This document shows, piece by piece, positions 29,726 through 39,469 of a stretch of DNA of 64,000 bases; position 1 is the first letter of the stretch, and every line of letters starts with the position of its first letter. The stretch comes from Sphaerospermopsis sp. SIO1G1. GTDB taxonomy: Bacteria > Cyanobacteriota > Cyanobacteriia > Cyanobacteriales > Nostocaceae. The DNA is taken from positions 19,602-83,601 of the forward strand of contig JAAHFX010000008.1 in NCBI GenBank assembly GCA_010672785.1, read 5' to 3'. A program made the position numbers and the translations under genes. The notes beneath the pieces were generated by a model, which was given only the letters and a program-made list of their open reading frames with translations, made no database searches and was not told the DNA's origin.

Positions 29726-32700
29726 ATGACTGAAAAAATGATTTTTCGTAACCTTGTTGTTAACAAGGGTCAGCTGAGAAAATTAATTGCCTGGTCTTTT
29801 ACCCACTATGGTACAGCCCGGACAGCCGTAATGGCAGATAAACTCAAAGACCTGGGTTTCCGTTATGCCACCAAAGCAGGGGTATCCATTAGTGTAGATG
29901 ACTTGATGGTTCCACCTTCCAAAAAATCTCTCTTGGAAGCAGCAGAAGCAGAAATTCTGAGTACAGAAGAAAGATTTAAACGTGGTGAAATTACTGAGGT
30001 AGAACGTTTCCAAAAAGTAATTGATACTTGGAACGGAACATCTGAGAGTTTGAAAGATGAAGTAGTCACCCACTTTAAACAAACTAACCCCCTCAACTCC
30101 GTGTACATGATGGCCTTTTCCGGGGCGCGAGGTAACATCTCCCAGGTGCGGCAGTTAGTGGGAATGCGGGGGTTAATGGCAGATCCCCAAGGGGAAATCA
30201 TTGATTTACCAATCAAAACCAACTTCCGAGAAGGACTAACCGTTACCGAATACATCATTTCCAGTTATGGTGCAAGGAAGGGATTAGTAGATACAGCATT
30301 AAGAACAGCAGACTCCGGATACTTAACCAGACGTTTAGTAGACGTTTCCCAAGACGTAATCATCAGAGAAGTGGACTGTGGAACTAACCGGGGTATAGTC
30401 TTACAAGACATGGTAGAAAACGCCAAAGTCTTAATCCCCCTAGCTACCCGTTTAGTAGGCAGAGTAGTAGCTGAAGATATCATTCACCCCACCAGCAAAG
30501 AAGTCATTGCAACACGCAACACACCAATTGACGATGACTTAGCAGATGAAATACAAGCAGCAGGAGTCAAAAAAGTATTAGTGCGATCGCCACTAACCTG
30601 CGAAGCAGCCCGTTCTGTGTGCCAACATTGCTATGGTTGGAGTTTGGCTCATGCCAAGATGGTGGACTTAGGAGAAGCAGTAGGAATTATTGCGGCTCAA
30701 AGTATTGGTGAGCCTGGAACACAGTTAACCATGCGGACTTTCCACACTGGGGGGGTATTCACCGGGGAAGTAGCACAACAGGTAAGAGCAAAAAGTGCGG
30801 GGACAGTGAAATTCTCCCGGAAACTGAAAACCCGTCCCTACCGTACCCGTCATGGAGAAGATGCCTTATATGCTGAAACCAATGGGACATTAACAATTGA
30901 AAGTAAAGATGGACAAAATCAAGAAATTGATGTTACCCAAGGTTCTACCTTATATATCCAACCAGGACAACAGGTAAAAATAGCCCAATTAATTGCAGAA
31001 GTAGCCTTGGGTGGAAGAACTGCCAGAGCCAATACAGAAAAAGCAGTTAAAGACGTAGCGACTGATCTAGCAGGGGAAGTACAATTTGCAGACGTAGTAG
31101 CAGAACAGAAAACCGACCGTCAAGGCAATACTACCACCACAGCTACCAGAGGTGGTTTGATTTGGATCTTATCTGGGGATGTATACAACCTGCCACCAGG
31201 AGCAGAATTGGTAGTTAAAAATGGTGACAGGGTAGAAACCAATGGAGTTTTGGCAGAAACCAAACTTACGAGTATACATGGAGGAGCAGTCAGACTACCA
31301 GAAGCTACAGCTGGTAAATCTACTAGAGAGATTGAAATTATTACAGCCTCGGTAATTTTGGATCAAGCAACAGTCACAGTCCAAAGCTCCCAAGGCAAGA
31401 ACAATTACTTAATATCCACCAGCAATAACCAAACCTTTAACCTGCGTGCCACACCAGGAACAAAAGTTCAAAACGGACAAATAGTTGCTGAACTAATTGA
31501 TGATCGTTACCGCACCACCACCGGCGGCTTTTTAAAATTCGCAGGTATTGAAGTCCAGAAAAAAGGTAAAGCTAAACTCGGTTACGAAGTAGTCACCGGT
31601 GGAACATTATTGTGGATACCGGAAGAAACCCATGAAGTTAACAAAGATATCTCCTTATTGTTAGTAGAAGATGGGCAATTTGTGGAAGCTGGAACAGAAG
31701 TAGTTAAAGATATATTCTGTCAAAACAGTGGTGTGATTGAAATCACCCAGAAAAACGACATTCTCCGGGAAGTAGTCATCAAACCAGGGGAAATGTTGAT
31801 GGTGGATGACCCAGAGGCAGTATTAAGCCGGGATAACACCTTTGTCCAACCAGGAGAAGAATTCCAAGGGGCAACAGCCACAGAATTACGCTACATCCAA
31901 TATGTAGAATCTCCCGAAGGACCGGCTCTATTAAGTCGCCCAGTCGTAGAATTTGCAGTACCCAACAATCCCGACTTACCTTCCACCACCTCCGTCGGTC
32001 AAGAAACCAATGGACGGTCAATCCAACTGCGAGCAGTACAACGCCTACCCTACAAAGACTCCGAACGAGTTAAATCAGTCGAAGGAGTAGAACTATTGCG
32101 ATCGCAACTGGTGTTAGAAATTGAAGAGGAAGGAGAAGAGCAAACCACCTCAGCTTTGGCCGCAGACATTGAATTAGTTGCTGACACAGAAAACCCAGAA
32201 ATTCAAAGACTACAATTAGTCATCCTCGAATCTTTGGTAATTCGTCGGGACATTGCCGCTGATGCTACCCAAGGCAGCACCAACACTACCTTGGAAGTAG
32301 AAGATGGAATCATCATTGAACCAGGAGCAGTGGTAGCCAGAACCCAGATTCTGTGTAAGGAAGGGGGAATAGTTCGTGGTGTGCGACAAGATGTAGAAGC
32401 TGTGCGTCGTTGTTTGGTACTGCGACAAGCAGACATGACCACTATCACCACCACCTCAGAACCCACAGTCAAAAAAGGTGACTTGTTGGTAGAAGGTGCA
32501 GAAATTGCTCCAGGAATGCCAGCCCCAGAGTCAGGACAAGTATTGGCAGTCAGGAGTCAGAAGCCAGAATCAGGAAACGCCTCATCTGCTGACCTCCCAA
32601 CCACCTCATCTTATGCTATTACCCTCCGCTCTGGTCGTCCCTACCGAGTCAGTCCTGGTGCTGTCTTACAGATTGAAGATGGAGACTTAGTACAAAGGGG

Positions 32701-33787
32701 AGACAACCTAGTATTACTGGTATTTGAGCGAGCAAAAACTGGTGATATTATCCAAGGTTTGCCAAGAATTGAAGAATTGTTAGAAGCTCGTAAACCAAAA
32801 GAAGCCTGTATCTTGTCCCGTAATTCTGGGGAAGTTAAGGTTGTTTATGGAGAAGGGGACGAATCCATAACTCGGGATGCCTACAGCATCAAAGTAATTG
32901 AATCTGGTGGGGCTGTAATTGACTATCCCCTAGGACCAGGACAAAACCTGATGGTTACAGATGGTTTTAATGTAGAAGCGGGTCAACCCTTAACTGATGG
33001 GCCATCCAACCCCCATGAAATCTTAGAAATTTTCTTCAGTTTAGGGTCAGAAGAAGGGACTTATGTCTGTGCTAGTCATGCTTTACAGAAAGTACAGAGT
33101 TTCTTGGTGAATGAAGTACAAATGGTGTACCAGTCCCAAGGAATTGATATTTCTGATAAACACATAGAAGTAATTGTCCGGCAGATGACCAATAAAGTCC
33201 GCATTGACGATGGTGGGGACACCACTATGTTACCTGGTGAGTTGGTGGAACTACGTCAGGTGGAACAGGTAAATGAAGCTATGGCTATTACTGGTGGTGC
33301 TAGGGCTGAATATACACCAGTCTTGTTAGGTATCACCAAAGCTTCTTTGAATACCGACAGTTTCATTTCTGCGGCTTCCTTCCAAGAAACAACCAGAGTA
33401 TTAACAGAAGCAGCCATTGAGGGTAAGTCTGATTGGTTGCGTGGCTTGAAGGAAAATGTGATTATTGGGCGTTTGATTCCTGCTGGTACTGGTTACAACA
33501 CCTATGACGAACCAAGCACTATTGAAGATTATGGTACTGATTTCGGTTCTGGGGTTCTCGATGAAGTAGACGATCCCTTAGAAATGGTTTTAGATGACCG
33601 TACTGCTAAATTGTATAGTTTGGATACTCCTGACTTAGATGGTGGTACTTATGGTAGTGAAACAAATGAAAGTTCTTCTATTTTGGATGATGAAGATTTA
33701 ATTGCTGATGAAGTCATTTCTGCTATTGAAGAAGAGGAAGAAGATGGTGATGACGATAATTATGAAGACGATGATTTTGAAGATTAA
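29726..33787 (+). CDS. rpoC2: DNA-directed RNA polymerase subunit beta' (C-terminal half)
   Basis: 1353 residues. Zinc site [11 protein letters not shown] (about 292-302); trigger-loop first helix [21 protein letters not shown] (about 322-342); the trigger loop is then interrupted by the large SI3 insertion of cyanobacteria (about 345-1000) made of beta-rich repeats, before the core resumes at [14 protein letters not shown] (about 1012). The C-terminus is very acidic ([11 protein letters not shown]). Within SI3, residues about 939-962 (near [13 protein letters not shown]) look like translated short-repeat DNA. Last gene of the operon. Confidence 0.98.
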   Translation: MTEKMIFRNLVVNKGQLRKLIAWSFTHYGTARTAVMADKLKDLGFRYATKAGVSISVDDLMVPPSKKSLLEAAEAEILSTEERFKRGEITEVERFQKVIDTWNGTSESLKDEVVTHFKQTNPLNSVYMMAFSGARGNISQVRQLVGMRGLMADPQGEIIDLPIKTNFREGLTVTEYIISSYGARKGLVDTALRTADSGYLTRRLVDVSQDVIIREVDCGTNRGIVLQDMVENAKVLIPLATRLVGRVVAEDIIHPTSKEVIATRNTPIDDDLADEIQAAGVKKVLVRSPLTCEAARSVCQHCYGWSLAHAKMVDLGEAVGIIAAQSIGEPGTQLTMRTFHTGGVFTGEVAQQVRAKSAGTVKFSRKLKTRPYRTRHGEDALYAETNGTLTIESKDGQNQEIDVTQGSTLYIQPGQQVKIAQLIAEVALGGRTARANTEKAVKDVATDLAGEVQFADVVAEQKTDRQGNTTTTATRGGLIWILSGDVYNLPPGAELVVKNGDRVETNGVLAETKLTSIHGGAVRLPEATAGKSTREIEIITASVILDQATVTVQSSQGKNNYLISTSNNQTFNLRATPGTKVQNGQIVAELIDDRYRTTTGGFLKFAGIEVQKKGKAKLGYEVVTGGTLLWIPEETHEVNKDISLLLVEDGQFVEAGTEVVKDIFCQNSGVIEITQKNDILREVVIKPGEMLMVDDPEAVLSRDNTFVQPGEEFQGATATELRYIQYVESPEGPALLSRPVVEFAVPNNPDLPSTTSVGQETNGRSIQLRAVQRLPYKDSERVKSVEGVELLRSQLVLEIEEEGEEQTTSALAADIELVADTENPEIQRLQLVILESLVIRRDIAADATQGSTNTTLEVEDGIIIEPGAVVARTQILCKEGGIVRGVRQDVEAVRRCLVLRQADMTTITTTSEPTVKKGDLLVEGAEIAPGMPAPESGQVLAVRSQKPESGNASSADLPTTSSYAITLRSGRPYRVSPGAVLQIEDGDLVQRGDNLVLLVFERAKTGDIIQGLPRIEELLEARKPKEACILSRNSGEVKVVYGEGDESITRDAYSIKVIESGGAVIDYPLGPGQNLMVTDGFNVEAGQPLTDGPSNPHEILEIFFSLGSEEGTYVCASHALQKVQSFLVNEVQMVYQSQGIDISDKHIEVIVRQMTNKVRIDDGGDTTMLPGELVELRQVEQVNEAMAITGGARAEYTPVLLGITKASLNTDSFISAASFQETTRVLTEAAIEGKSDWLRGLKENVIIGRLIPAGTGYNTYDEPSTIEDYGTDFGSGVLDEVDDPLEMVLDDRTAKLYSLDTPDLDGGTYGSETNESSSILDDEDLIADEVISAIEEEEEDGDDDNYEDDDFED

Positions 33788-33799
33788 GATCATCAGTGT

Positions 33800-33906
33800 T
33801 CAGTTATTAGTTATCAGTTATTAGTTATCGCTATTTACTGTTCACTGTTCACTGTTCACTGTTCACTAATCACCAGTCACCAGTCACCAGTCACCAATCA
33901 CCAATC
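33800..33906. repeat. heptamer arrays between rpoC2 and folP
   Basis: Successive 7-bp arrays of GTTATCA/GTTATTA, GTTCACT and GTCACCA/ATCACCA types, together about 15 units, reaching the folP stop codon. They fill the whole convergent spacer, and no classical terminator is visible for either gene. Confidence 0.85.
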
Positions 33907-33907
33907 A

Positions 33908-34753
33908 CTAATCATGACGATAAATAGCATCGGCGACTAAAGCAACGTCACGCATTTCTGCAACGTCGTGAACTCTGAGAAGATCCGCACCAGAACAAAT
34001 GGCAGCACAACAAGCTGCTGCTGTTCCCCAGACTCTGGCTTGAGGTTCTGATTGGTTGAGAATTTTGCCAATAAAACTTTTCCGGGATGCTCCTACTAAA
34101 ATAGGACATCCTAATTTTTTTAATTGTGGTAATTTACGGATAATTTCTAAATTTTGCTCAAAGTTTTTAGCAAAACCAATACCTGGATCAATAATAATTT
34201 TATGTTTGGAAATGCCAGCAGTCATAGCAGTCTTGATTTGTTGAGATAGGAAATCAGAAATTTCCCCCATCAAATTTTCATAGTTCGTCAATTGCTGCAT
34301 TGTTGTGGGAGTACCACGAATGTGCATCAACATAATTGGGACATCTAATTTTCCAACTGTAGATAGCATTTTTTGATCAAAAGTACCCCCAGAAATATCA
34401 TTAACTATATCTGCTCCTGCTTCAATGGCTGCTTTAGCTACTTCTGACCTTGTTGTATCTACGGAAATAGGAATATTGATTTTTGGTCTGATAACTTGTA
34501 AAACTGATAAGACTCGATTCAGTTCTTCTGTCAGGGAAACTTGTTCTGCTCCTGGCCTGGTTGACTGTCCACCAATATCAATAATATCTCCTCCCGCTTT
34601 CACCATTGCTTGGGCTTGAGTTAAAGCAGCCTCTGTGTTATTGAATAATCCACCATCACTAAAACTATCAGGAGTAACATTTAAGACTCCCATGATATAA
34701 GTTTTTTGACCCCACTGGAAACAATTTTCTCTAATAATTAGTTGATGTGACAT
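33908..34753 (-). CDS. folP: dihydropteroate synthase
   Basis: 281 residues, normal for DHPS. Pterin and pABA site motifs are intact: GVLNVTPDSFSDGG (about 22-35), GGQSTRPGA (about 61-69), SVDTTRSEVAKAA (about 98-110), NDISGG (about 118-123), DPGIGFAKN (about 190-198), GASRKSFIG (about 222-230) and RVHD near the end. Makes dihydropteroate in folate synthesis. It lies downstream of tpiA on the same strand with a 99-bp gap that is largely a heptamer array. Confidence 0.97.
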   Translation of the reverse strand: MSHQLIIRENCFQWGQKTYIMGVLNVTPDSFSDGGLFNNTEAALTQAQAMVKAGGDIIDIGGQSTRPGAEQVSLTEELNRVLSVLQVIRPKINIPISVDTTRSEVAKAAIEAGADIVNDISGGTFDQKMLSTVGKLDVPIMLMHIRGTPTTMQQLTNYENLMGEISDFLSQQIKTAMTAGISKHKIIIDPGIGFAKNFEQNLEIIRKLPQLKKLGCPILVGASRKSFIGKILNQSEPQARVWGTAAACCAAICSGADLLRVHDVAEMRDVALVADAIYRHD

Positions 34754-34802
34754 TTTTTACTTTAAATCGGCATGAGGCATAGGGCATAGGAAAATTAACC
34801 GA

Positions 34803-34846
34803 CTTTTGCCTTTTGCCTTTTGCCTTTTGCCTTTTGCCTTTTGCCT
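34803..34846. repeat. heptamer array (CTTTTGC)6
   Basis: Six near-perfect units of CTTTTGC between tpiA and folP. Confidence 0.95.
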
Positions 34847-34852
34847 GTTGTG

Positions 34853-35578
34853 TTATTTATAGTTAACAATCCGAGCAAAACTATCCGCTTCCAGACTTGC
34901 ACCTCCTACAAGAGCGCCATCAATTTCTGGTTGAGCCATAATTTCATCAATATTATTCGGTTTTACTGAACCGCCATATTGAATAGTGACACTAGGATTA
35001 CTTAATTGAGAGCGAATTAAGCTAATGACTCGATTTGCTTCTTTGGCCTCACAAGTGTCACCAGTACCAATTGCCCAAATTGGTTCGTAGGCTATGACTA
35101 AATTACTTTGATCTACGTCAACCAAACCTTTTTTTAGTTGAGAGCTAATCAATTTTTCAGTTTCGTTTGCATCTCTTTGTTGTTTAGTTTCACCAACACA
35201 GAGAATTGGAGTTAGCCCATGTTTTTGAGCAGCTTTGAGGCGCAAATTTACGGTTATGTCTGTCTCACCAAAATATTGCCTTCTTTCACTATGGCCAACA
35301 ATAACGTATCTGACACCTATTTCTGTGAGCATAGGAGCGGCTATTTCACCCGTGTATGCTCCATTTTCTTCCCAGTGAACATTTTGAGATCCTAAACTCA
35401 CACGACTACCGTGTAAAGATTTGGAGGCTAAAATCAAATCAGTAAATGGAGGACACAACACCACTTCTCTAGCTGAAGGTGTGGACTCCAGGTGAGGCAA
35501 AAACCCACTTAAAAAAGCAGTAGATTCTGCCTGGGTTTTGAACATTTTCCAGTTACCGGCAATAACAATTTTTCGCAC
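34853..35578 (-). CDS. tpiA: triosephosphate isomerase
   Basis: 241 residues. Active-site residues visible: GNWKM (Lys, about 8-12), VGHSERRQ (His, about 93-100), and [10 protein letters not shown] (Glu, about 164-173). The phosphate-gripping SLEADSF loop region is at the C-terminus. Interconverts DHAP and glyceraldehyde-3-phosphate in glycolysis and the Calvin cycle. First gene of a probable tpiA-folP transcript. Confidence 0.98.
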   Translation of the reverse strand: MRKIVIAGNWKMFKTQAESTAFLSGFLPHLESTPSAREVVLCPPFTDLILASKSLHGSRVSLGSQNVHWEENGAYTGEIAAPMLTEIGVRYVIVGHSERRQYFGETDITVNLRLKAAQKHGLTPILCVGETKQQRDANETEKLISSQLKKGLVDVDQSNLVIAYEPIWAIGTGDTCEAKEANRVISLIRSQLSNPSVTIQYGGSVKPNNIDEIMAQPEIDGALVGGASLEADSFARIVNYK

Positions 35579-36057
35579 AGGTTATTTTGTCAAGATGCTA
35601 ACGCTACTAAATCTATTTTTTACTGTACTACTTTTTCGGTCACTCCTTATCTGTCAGTTAGGAAAAGTGCTTTTATATTCAATTTAATTCATAGATTAGT
35701 GTCAGAGGTTGTTGTAAAAGTTTTGTATGGTGATGTGAGACACTTGTAGATTCCTGTTAATTCCTGCGCAGGAGGTAAATAGAGTGAAGTTCCTTTTTTT
35801 TAAGGGGTTAGGGAGATCAGAAAAAATTTGATAAACTTATGAGAGACGGTTCAAATATCCTCTTTAGTACAACTTTCCAGGTACAGCAGATTTTATTCCT
35901 ATGAGGTACAAATCATAATCATGAAACTTTTGTGGTGTGGGCATCTGGCCCGCACAAAGTGTACCTCATAATTTGGGAAACTACTGTATTTTGTCAATAA
36001 CATTTTTATTAAGTGTGCATCAGCTATAAAAAATTACACAAAACCAAAGTTTAGCCC
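35579..36057. other. 479-bp divergent spacer tpiA / NUDIX gene
   Basis: Contains promoters for both flanking genes and one MITE-3 copy (35882-35988). Nothing else recognisable. Confidence 0.5.
35882..35988. mobile_element. MITE-3 copy (inverted)
   Basis: TACAGCAGATTTT at the left, CTACTGTA at the right. Core GGTGTGGGCATCTGGCCCGCA with flanking GAGGTAC...GTACCTC. Same 107-bp length as the copies at 18572 and 58071 but in the opposite orientation. Confidence 0.75.
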
Positions 36058-36552
36058 TTGAATATACTAACTCTTTTTGCGCCTTTAATTAAATATCTTC
36101 GCAGTTTATGGCACACAGGCCAAACAATTTTAGGGTTAATTTTTCGTCACCCTATTACTGGTACAAGTGTGATTCCAATATTACCAGATGGACGCATTGT
36201 TTTAGTCCGTCGTAGTGATGATGGTTGTTGGTCTTTACCCGGTGGTATGATAGATTGGGGTGAGGATGTTCCCACAGCGGTGAAACGGGAATTAATGGAA
36301 GAAACAGGTTTAGAACTATTCAAAATTAGACGTTTAGTTGGGGTTTATTCTGCACCAGATAGAGACCCAAGAATACATTCTATTTGTATTGTAGTGGAAG
36401 CGGAAGTAAAAGGGGAAATGATCGTTGGAGATGATTTAGAAGTGTTAGAAATTCAAGCTTTTGAACCAAGCACTTTACCAAAACCAAAAATGTCCCATGA
36501 TCATGCTAGACAATTGCAAGATTATTTACAAGGATTAACGACATTGGCATAA
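36058..36552 (+). CDS. NUDIX hydrolase
   Basis: 164 residues. The full NUDIX box GxxxxxExxxxxxxREUxEExGU is present at about 61-83 (GGMIDWGEDVPTAVK then RELMEETGLE). Preceded by an N-terminal stretch with a possible amphipathic or hydrophobic helix (about 4-30). The best start is TTG at 36058; no in-frame ATG precedes the box closely. Substrate is not predictable: ADP-ribose, dinucleoside polyphosphates or oxidised nucleotides are all possible. Confidence 0.88.
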   Translation: MNILTLFAPLIKYLRSLWHTGQTILGLIFRHPITGTSVIPILPDGRIVLVRRSDDGCWSLPGGMIDWGEDVPTAVKRELMEETGLELFKIRRLVGVYSAPDRDPRIHSICIVVEAEVKGEMIVGDDLEVLEIQAFEPSTLPKPKMSHDHARQLQDYLQGLTTLA

Positions 36553-36711
36553 TTTAGAATTCAGAATTTAGAATTAGCTAATTGATTGTTAATCTATTAA
36601 TTTCCTCCCCCTCATCCACTCACCCCCTCATCTCACATCTCACATCTTGTCGTTTCCAAAACAATGTGACAGAATGATTACCGTATTCTGCATATCCCCG
36701 GTAAATCTCAG

Positions 36712-38556
36712 ATGGTTACAGGTGCAAAACTACGACAGCGTTATCAAATCATCCGCGTTTTAGGTAGCGGTACATTTGGTGATACCTACTTAGCACAGGA
36801 TTTAGATTTACCTGGACATCCTCAGTGTGTAGTCAAACATCTGCAAATTAAACCACCCAAAAACACCATAGAAGTTTTATCCGTAGCTAGAAGATTATTT
36901 AAAACAGAAGCAGAAGTTTTACAAAAATTAGGAACTCATGATCAAATTCCTCAACTATTGGCTTTTTTTGAGGAAAATGATCAGTTTTATTTAGTGCAAG
37001 AATTTGTTAATGGTGAAGATTTAAGTCGAGAAATTTATCCCAAAAATAAGTTACCTGAACATCAGGTGAAAAAATTACTCAAAGAAATATTAGAAGTTTT
37101 AGTAATTGTTCATCAACAAAATATTATTCACCGTGATTTAAAACCCCAAAACATCATGCGTCGCAGTGCAGATGGAAAAATTATATTGATTGACTTTGGG
37201 GCGGTGAAAGAAACTATGATGGTAAATGCCCAAGGTCAAACCATGCTAACTGTTCCTATTGGTACTCCTGCGTATATGCCTAGTGAACAAGCCGCAGGAA
37301 CTCCCAAGTTTGCAAGTGATATTTATGCAGTGGGGATGTTGGGAATTTATGCACTGACAGGAATAAGACCCCACAAATTACCTAGAGATCCTACAAATGG
37401 AGAAGTGATTTGGCGGAATTGGGCAAATGTGAGTGAGGAGTTTGCTAGCATTTTAACTAAGATGGTGCATTATCACTTCAGCGCACGATATCAAAATGCG
37501 ATGGAGGCTTTGCAAGCTTTAACTCCTGCACCTCTACCACCGCCTCCACCACCTGCACCTCCTCCAAAAACAAATCGTCGTCATTTTTTACAACTTGCTA
37601 GTGTTGCTGTGGGAAGTTTTGGTTTAGCGGTTGTTGGTAATAAGTTATTTTCTGGAAGTGGAGAAAAAACAACTTCTGTTTCTCCAACATCTTCACCTTC
37701 ACCTCAAATTACTCAAACTCGTGTTTCTTCAACATCAAATAATCTCAACTTGAAAACTTCTAATTTTGAAGTTGTCAAAACCGACTCACAGGGAAGCATT
37801 ATTAGTAGAAGTAATTCTTCAGCAAAATACTATGAAGAAGATTTAGGAAATGGTGTAATTCTGGAAATGGTAGAAATCCCAGGGGGCAATTTTACAATGG
37901 GTTCACCACTGGAATGTCAAGAAGGTAGAGAGGAGTTTCAAAGAGAATGTCCCCCACGAGAAGTAAATGTTCCCAGGTTTTTCATGGGTAAATATCTTGT
38001 AACACAAGCACAGTACCAGAAAATTATGGGAAATAACCCTTCTAAATTCAAAAAGGGCGGGCGTAACCGTCCAGTTGAAAACGTCAGTTGGAATAATGCG
38101 GTTAAATTCGGTGATAAGTTAAGCAAAAATACAGGAAAAACTTATAGATTACCAAGTGAAGCTGAATGGGAGTATGCTTGTAGAGCAGGAACGACTACAT
38201 CGTTTTATTTTGGTGAAACCATTACTACTGAGTTAGTTAACTATAATGATCCGACAATATCATATTCCAGAGAAACAACAGATGTAGGTTCTTTCTATGC
38301 TAATGCCTTTGGTCTCTATGATATGCACGGTAATGTTTGGGAATGGTGTCAGGATCATTGGCATAAAAATTACGGGGATGCACCTACAGACGGTAGTGCT
38401 TGGGTTGGAAAAGATGAATCAAGAATGACACGAGGTGGTTCTTGGAAGAATTTTGCATCATTTAGCCGTTCTGCTTATCGTAATAGCCACACTAACCATG
38501 CCAATTTCCAAGATAATATTGGTTTTCGTGTCGTTTGCGCTATTACTGAGGCTTGA
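36712..38556 (+). CDS. Ser/Thr protein kinase fused to FGE-sulfatase-like domain
   Basis: 614 residues. Kinase domain (about 10-270): P-loop GSGTFGDTY, catalytic HRDLKPQN (about 140-147), DFGAVKE, and PAYMPSEQ. A proline-rich linker (about 275-287) leads to NRRHFLQLA and a hydrophobic segment (about 290-312), which resembles an internal twin-arginine anchor, then a Ser/Thr-rich linker and an FGE-sulfatase/EgtB-like domain (about 385-612: IPGGNFTMGSP, RLPSEAEWEYACRAG, MHGNVWEWC, RGGSW, GFRVV). The Cys expected in a true formylglycine-generating enzyme (after the RGGSW region) is not seen, so that activity is doubtful. The kinase would be cytoplasmic and the FGE-like domain possibly periplasmic. 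Confidence 0.93.
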   Translation: MVTGAKLRQRYQIIRVLGSGTFGDTYLAQDLDLPGHPQCVVKHLQIKPPKNTIEVLSVARRLFKTEAEVLQKLGTHDQIPQLLAFFEENDQFYLVQEFVNGEDLSREIYPKNKLPEHQVKKLLKEILEVLVIVHQQNIIHRDLKPQNIMRRSADGKIILIDFGAVKETMMVNAQGQTMLTVPIGTPAYMPSEQAAGTPKFASDIYAVGMLGIYALTGIRPHKLPRDPTNGEVIWRNWANVSEEFASILTKMVHYHFSARYQNAMEALQALTPAPLPPPPPPAPPPKTNRRHFLQLASVAVGSFGLAVVGNKLFSGSGEKTTSVSPTSSPSPQITQTRVSSTSNNLNLKTSNFEVVKTDSQGSIISRSNSSAKYYEEDLGNGVILEMVEIPGGNFTMGSPLECQEGREEFQRECPPREVNVPRFFMGKYLVTQAQYQKIMGNNPSKFKKGGRNRPVENVSWNNAVKFGDKLSKNTGKTYRLPSEAEWEYACRAGTTTSFYFGETITTELVNYNDPTISYSRETTDVGSFYANAFGLYDMHGNVWEWCQDHWHKNYGDAPTDGSAWVGKDESRMTRGGSWKNFASFSRSAYRNSHTNHANFQDNIGFRVVCAITEA

Positions 38557-38776
38557 TAGTCCTTTTAATTCAGAATAAGAAAAAATTTACTGAGAATGAG
38601 GAGTTTATTGTACTTTTTTGTCTGAATCAGGATGTCCAGGATTTGAGGATTTTCAGGATGGAGATTTTCGACTTATTTTTGAATTTGGGATTTTAAGAAT
38701 TTTCCTAAATATCAGATTTATGAGTTCATGTTTTGGTTTTTCGATTATGCGGTGATAGAAGTTGGGTATTTTAACT

Positions 38777-38957
38777 CTGGATATCCTGTTCGCGGAGCGT
38801 GGCGTTAGCTACTTCTGACATATTATCATTAACAAAGAAGTTGAAAAAATGTGCGATCGCTAAATTTCAACTTTCCCAAAATCATCTCATTAATTTGATA
38901 ATTTAATCCTGTAAATCTTAAAATCCTGGTCATCCTGATTCAGACAACAAAAATATT
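38777..38957. repeat. 180-bp direct repeat, copy A
   Basis: About 90% or more identical by eye to 39066-39247. Includes the SDR GTTCGCGGAGCGTGGCGTTAGC, a HIP1 site (GTGCGATCGCTAA) and a tail ATCCTGATTCAGACAACAAAAATATTA. Both copies carry the same SDR insertion, so duplication followed SDR insertion. Confidence 0.85.
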
Positions 38958-39009
38958 AATTTTGATTTATTCATTTACCCAGGGAATAAATTCCCTGTCT
39001 TAAAGCTAA

Positions 39010-39037
39010 AGTCGGTTTAAACCGACTATTGTTTTTC
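39010..39037. other. hairpin AGTCGGTTTAAACCGACT
   Basis: Perfect 18-bp palindrome followed by ATTGTTTTT, so it could act as a plus-strand terminator. A near-identical hairpin with ATTGTTTTTT is at 39368-39397, marking it as a dispersed repeat. Lies in the gene-free 38557-39469 region. Confidence 0.5.
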
Positions 39038-39065
39038 TAAATTCTATTCAGAAAATCCTCAAATC

Positions 39066-39247
39066 CTGGATATCCTGTTCGCGGAGCGTGGCGTTAGCTA
39101 CTTCTGACATATTATCATTAACAAAGAAGTTGAGAAAATGTGCGATCGCTAAATTTCAACTTTCCCCAAAATCATATCATTCATCTGATCATCAAATCCT
39201 GTAAATCCTCAAATCCTGGATATCCTGATTCAGACAACAAAAATATT
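39066..39247. repeat. 180-bp direct repeat, copy B
   Basis: Second copy of 38777-38957, differing by scattered substitutions. Its right end overlaps the 3' end of a PIN-like gene remnant, whose stop codon lies inside the repeat tail. Confidence 0.85.
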
Positions 39248-39376
39248 ATCCAAAGTATCCTGCCAATCTAAAACAATTATTCCATAACTTGCAAACCGTG
39301 ATATATGTTTTATATTTGTTGTTAAAACAATAACCTGGTCAAAATTATTAAGTTGTTGAATTGCTTGAGTCGGTTA
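39230..39376 (-). pseudogene. 3' remnant of a PIN-domain (VapC-like) toxin gene
   Basis: On the minus strand an open frame of about 48 codons encodes VIVLTTNIKH and ISRFASYGIIVLDWQD, which resemble the last third of PIN-domain toxins (the TTNxKH strand and a C-terminal WQD segment). The stop is TGA at 39230-39232. Upstream the frame ends in a stop within the AGTCGGTT hairpin repeat, so the 5' two-thirds and any antitoxin are gone. The assignment rests on motif memory over a short stretch. Confidence 0.35.
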
Positions 39377-39469
39377 AAACCGACTATTGTTTTTTAATTC
39401 TATCCTATTAATCCTGAAATCCTGGATATCTTGATTCAGACAAAAAAATATTCGGTGCGTTACGCTTCG

